Source of the DNA: a candidate division FCPU426 bacterium
Lineage (GTDB): Bacteria; Oederibacteriota; PGYV01; Palsa-1178
DNA: 40,411 nt
Assembly (NCBI GenBank): GCA_003167475.1
Contig: PMTB01000268.1
Coordinates: forward strand, 1-40,411
Direction of reading: 5' to 3'
Positions 37,174 to 40,411 of this stretch are shown here, in pieces. The notes under the pieces are model-generated. The model was not told the DNA's origin. It did no database searches and saw only the letters and a list, made by a program, of their open reading frames with translations. The position numbers and the translations under genes are program-made. Numbering within the stretch: position 1 is the first letter of the stretch; each line of letters starts with the position of its first letter.

Positions 37174-37590
37174 ATGAAAAAAATGTTAATATTGGTTTTA
37201 TCGCTGGTTTTGACGGCTTCCGTGGCTTTTGCGCAGGAGAAAGCGGCTGCGGCTCCTGAAAAAGCCGTACAAATGGAAGGGACCATCATAGACAACGCTT
37301 GCGCCACGGCTAATAAGGCAAAACTTCCCGAATTCATCAAGACACATCCCAAATCATGCGCCTTAATGCCGAACTGCGTCAAGAGCGGGTATTCTTTGTA
37401 CCTGCCGGACGGCACTTTAAAAGCTTTTGACAAAACAAGCAACGTAAAGATCGAGATGTTCCTTAAGAAAAAAGCGAGCAGGCTCGATGTCATGCTGACC
37501 GTCAAGGAAAAGAACGGGGAACTTCAATTAATAACTATAATGAACTCCATGAAAAAAACCGCGCCTGCAAAGACCGCGGCAAAGGCGTAA
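37174..37590 (+). CDS. Small secreted protein of unknown function
   Basis: Signal peptide MKKMLILVLSLVLTASVAFA; Cys-containing DNACATANKAKLPEFIKTHPKSCALMPNCVKSGYSLYLPDG; SD AAGGAGGTG. Confidence 0.75.
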   Translation: MKKMLILVLSLVLTASVAFAQEKAAAAPEKAVQMEGTIIDNACATANKAKLPEFIKTHPKSCALMPNCVKSGYSLYLPDGTLKAFDKTSNVKIEMFLKKKASRLDVMLTVKEKNGELQLITIMNSMKKTAPAKTAAKA

Positions 37591-37724
37591 TCTGAATGTT
37601 TTGATTTACGGAACTTCCGGGGTCCGCCATTCGTCTAATTTTTGTAGGTCTCAAAAACCTATTCCCCGGGAGTTTCCCTACCCCTCCCAAACCCCTTATA
37701 CTCCCGGGGATTCTAAAAAAATCA

Positions 37725-37753
37725 CCCCGGCCGCAAACGGCCGGGGTTTTTTT
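37725..37753 (+). terminator. Rho-independent terminator
   Basis: CCCCGGCCG-CAAA-CGGCCGGGG-TTTTTTT. Confidence 0.95.
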
Positions 37754-37754
37754 A

Positions 37755-37833
37755 TCTGTTCTGTGTTATCTGTTCTATGTTCTATGTTTTAACGCCCTTC
37801 AAACACAGAACACAGAACAGAGAACACAGAACA
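37755..37833. repeat. Heptamer-based inverted repeat
   Basis: GTTCTGTGTTATCTGTTCTATGTTCTATGTTT and AAACACAGAACACAGAACAGAGAACACAGAAC are near-perfect inverted copies built of ~7-bp units. Confidence 0.8.
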
Positions 37834-37899
37834 AACCGAAAAATCCTTTACAACAAACTCCCCGTTATGATATATTGAAAAAAAACGGGAGGCGTCAAA

Positions 37900-38346
37900 A
37901 TGGATAATTTAAACATCAGGGAAAACACTGCGGCTTGCGGAATAGATTGTTTTAACTGTGAATTTTTCCACACCAATATTCAGGGATTTTTTGAGACCAT
38001 GGACCCCCAGCGCAAGGCGGGATTTTTGGCCAGGGGCGCCACGGTTGAAAAATTGAGCTGCAAAGGCTGCAGGCTCGACGGCTGCAAGATGCTTGGGGGC
38101 GCCTGCGAAACCCTCAAATGCATAAAGGAAAAAGGCCATGAGTTCTGCTATGAGTGCGCTTCTTTTCCGTGCTCCAAACTCCAGCCGCTTGCCGAAGGCG
38201 CCGACAGGTACCCGCACAATTTGAAAGTATATAACCTCATGCGCATTAAGAACGTGGGAGTAGAGGCATGGGCTAAGGAAACCACAGAGATAAGGAAAAA
38301 ATATTTTAAAGGGAAGTTCATGGTAGGCGCGGGCCCGCAGATATAG
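37900..38346 (+). CDS. DUF3795-like Cys-rich protein
   Basis: ACGIDCFNCEFF...SCKGCRLDGCKMLGGACETLKCIKEKGHEFCYECASFPCSKL. Confidence 0.75.
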   Translation: MDNLNIRENTAACGIDCFNCEFFHTNIQGFFETMDPQRKAGFLARGATVEKLSCKGCRLDGCKMLGGACETLKCIKEKGHEFCYECASFPCSKLQPLAEGADRYPHNLKVYNLMRIKNVGVEAWAKETTEIRKKYFKGKFMVGAGPQI

Positions 38347-38436
38347 CCGGAACAGTAATTGGACCAACTTTTGAACATTTAAACAATAAACAGCGGCGTG
38401 GTATCTTGTTGTTGCGAGGGAAATTTTAAAATATAA

Positions 38437-39000
38437 ATGGGATGTTTTATGTATAAAAAAGAAAATGAAGACGGGTTGGGCGGCCGGATTATCAGGGACC
38501 TTTCCGGACTTGACCCGAAATTCAGGCAGAGTTCCAAATTTGCTGCCGAAGAAATAATCCGGGGAGGCATTGACCTGTACGATATTGTATTTAATGCGGC
38601 CATTTCGGGTGATGGGTATGACGCGGCAAGGTGCGCCGAAGCTTGCGCCAGGGCTGCCGCTATAAAGCCGGAAATTGCCGAAAACTCGGTAAAGAAACTC
38701 ATGGCAGCCATACTAAAAGGGCAGGACGGGGAAATAAGGTATTATCTCAGCGTTATACTGATCTATGTGAATGTTCCAAAAAAACAGGCAAAAAAATGCG
38801 CCGTTATGCTAGCCGAATGGATTAAAGAAGAGACCGGCAGGGGGGCAAGGGCGGCTTTTCTTGAGGCTATAGCGTATCTATCATTCATTGACCCGGAATT
38901 AAAGCCTCTTGCTTCAACACTCCTGGGAGAAGCCCTAAAATCGCCAATTCCATCCTATGCGGCAAGGGCAAGGCAGATAATAATGCGGATGGGGAAGTGA
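38437..39000 (+). CDS. HEAT-like alpha-helical repeat protein
   Basis: Helical Ala/Leu-rich repeats (AAAIKPEIAENSVKKLMAAIL, FLEAIAYLSFIDPELKPLASTLL). Confidence 0.5.
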   Translation: MGCFMYKKENEDGLGGRIIRDLSGLDPKFRQSSKFAAEEIIRGGIDLYDIVFNAAISGDGYDAARCAEACARAAAIKPEIAENSVKKLMAAILKGQDGEIRYYLSVILIYVNVPKKQAKKCAVMLAEWIKEETGRGARAAFLEAIAYLSFIDPELKPLASTLLGEALKSPIPSYAARARQIIMRMGK

Positions 39001-39003
39001 ATT

Positions 39004-39042
39004 GTTCTGTGTTCTGTGTTGAAACAGAGAACAGAGAACAAC
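39004..39042. repeat. Heptamer-based hairpin
   Basis: TTGTTCTGTGTTCTGTGTT-ga-AACAGAGAACAGAGAACAA. Confidence 0.8.
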
Positions 39043-39048
39043 CCAGCC

Positions 39049-39741
39049 TTACTTGGGCTCCGGGCTTTGGGCTATGGCAACTTTTTTATACGGCTTATCA
39101 AACCGATTTTCATAAGCTGTATTCCTTTTCAACCAGCTTGTGAAATACCAGTCGGCCAGGCCCGTTATTTTCATGAGCAAGAACACCGGGTACATCAGCG
39201 GGCTGAATTTGTAAGGCAGTTTCATCCTTGATATGATGGTTTTATCCAGGTATTCTGTCCTGCCGAATATCCTGCCAAGTTCCGTGAAGTCCGCGAAAAG
39301 TTTTTTTGTCATTGACGGCGGCATGACCTGTATGCCCTCAACCCCGCCTTTGGCTATGGTTCCCAGATAAAAGCAGCCCAGTTTTACGCACAGCTTTTTC
39401 AGGTATTTTTCCAGGAAGGCTATGTTTGCGCCCTCGGTAAAACCGGACTGCACTATGAAGCCTAGCTGCGGATTGGTTTTTTTCCCCTTGAATTCCTTAA
39501 GAGACTCTATGAATATCTTGACCTTCGCCGGCATGGAATCGGCGTAAAGGGGGAACGCTATTATGACAGCTTCCGATTCTTTGAAGAGCTTTTTGCCTGC
39601 CTGGTGATCACCGACGGACAGGTAAGCCAGTTCAAAACAATTACCCGGCGTTTCCATGAAACCCGTTGTGAATTTTTCAAGCAATATCTTTGTATTGCTT
39701 GCCTTATACCTTGGCGAGCCGTTAAAAATCGACAGTTTCAT
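39049..39741 (-). CDS. NADPH-dependent FMN reductase/flavodoxin-family protein
   Basis: MKLSIFNGSPRYKASNTKILLEKF, AVIIAFPLYADSMPAKVKIFIESL. Confidence 0.75.
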   Translation of the reverse strand: MKLSIFNGSPRYKASNTKILLEKFTTGFMETPGNCFELAYLSVGDHQAGKKLFKESEAVIIAFPLYADSMPAKVKIFIESLKEFKGKKTNPQLGFIVQSGFTEGANIAFLEKYLKKLCVKLGCFYLGTIAKGGVEGIQVMPPSMTKKLFADFTELGRIFGRTEYLDKTIISRMKLPYKFSPLMYPVFLLMKITGLADWYFTSWLKRNTAYENRFDKPYKKVAIAQSPEPK

Positions 39742-40273
39742 GTATGAGCTCCATTGGCGGTTTTTTTGTTGACGCGTAAAATATTACGGTGCTCCTGAAA
39801 TTAAGGGCGAACCGTTCAAATATATCCCTGTTTATCTGCACATCCTCTTCGTCGGTATCGGCTTCGGCCTTGTATATGAAGGCAAGTTCGGGCGTGGTGC
39901 CATAACGCAGCGTATGGCGCGTCTCGCCCATGACAAGCTCGGAAAAGGGCAAAAGAAGCGGTACCATGCGTTCCTGCAGGGTTTTCGCCAGCGAGTGCAT
40001 GAAACCCATGGCATAAGGCGCCGCGAAGACCACAAGGTCATTGTGGTTGATATGCGTGAGGATCTTATACACGTCATCCTTCAAAACGCATACGCCCGGT
40101 GTTTTTACCCAGCAATCCCAGCAGCCGATGCATGGTTTGACGTCCATATCGCGGACAGTCAGGTATTCCACGCTGTGAAGTTTAAGTTCCAGCCCGTTTT
40201 TGAATTCGACGGCGTACTTTTCAAATTCGGCGTCTTTTTTGTCCGGGTTTAGATTAAGCAATAGTATATTGAT
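39722..40273 (-). CDS. Flavodoxin/NADPH-dependent FMN reductase-family protein, apparent ATC start
   Basis: KPCIGCWDCWVKTPGVCVLKDDVYKIL, DLVVFAAPYAMGFMHSLAKTLQERM. The track TTG at 40261 truncates the first beta strand; ATC at 40273 gives (M)NILLLNLNPDKKDAEFE and sits 7 nt after GGAGGT. Confidence 0.7.
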   Translation of the reverse strand: MNILLLNLNPDKKDAEFEKYAVEFKNGLELKLHSVEYLTVRDMDVKPCIGCWDCWVKTPGVCVLKDDVYKILTHINHNDLVVFAAPYAMGFMHSLAKTLQERMVPLLLPFSELVMGETRHTLRYGTTPELAFIYKAEADTDEEDVQINRDIFERFALNFRSTVIFYASTKKPPMELIHETVDF

Positions 40274-40411
40274 ATGAAGTACCTCCGGTTAAGTGTTTAA
40301 GATGTTTATAGTCGGATGTTTTAGCTGTAACCTTTTATGGGAATATGATAGCAAAAAAGCCAGCCATAATCAATGGCGGATTAAGCAAGTGTCAATGCAA
40401 AATAAGAATGT

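Noticed and set aside
37755-37833. Heptamer foldback as a CRISPR remnant
   Set aside because: No unique spacers; arms are inverted copies of one 7-bp motif.

Overview
The 40.4-kb window reads as an ordinary bacterial chromosome segment, probably from an uncultivated lineage. The lineage call is weak inference from unusual secreted proteins beside standard housekeeping genes. I see no CRISPR array, transposase, integrase or phage module. Left part (1-23 kb): secreted and surface proteins. These include three very large or truncated proteins with threonine-every-second-residue stalks and FlgD-like C-terminal domains, several lipoproteins, a tandem pair of outer-membrane beta-barrel paralogs, a glutathione-peroxidase-like lipoprotein, an SDR oxidoreductase and small Cys-rich proteins. 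Right part (23-40 kb): tRNA-Lys(UUU), rplU-rpmA, a membrane sulfatase-like protein, obgE, proB and polX; a minus-strand rpmH-rnpA-yidD-yidC-jag-mnmE operon extended by a Cys-less redoxin-like protein and three small single-TM proteins; then DUF3795-like, HEAT-like and flavodoxin-family genes. Main points for follow-up: (1) a ~3.2-kDa-residue-scale (about 3,200 aa) protein that strings together five apparent beta-propeller modules of different sequence types plus Ig-like modules on Thr-rich linkers; (2) inverted copies of a palindromic repeat on both sides of that gene; (3) intergenic elements of the form TGTAG + palindrome with differing stems, and heptamer-based (GTTCTRT)n hairpins; (4) two genes, rnpA and a flavodoxin-family gene, whose conserved N-termini can only be included by starting at ATC, each 7 nt after an SD-like sequence; (5) a structured rplU leader with competing stems. 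All domain names come from reading motifs; no database search was run.
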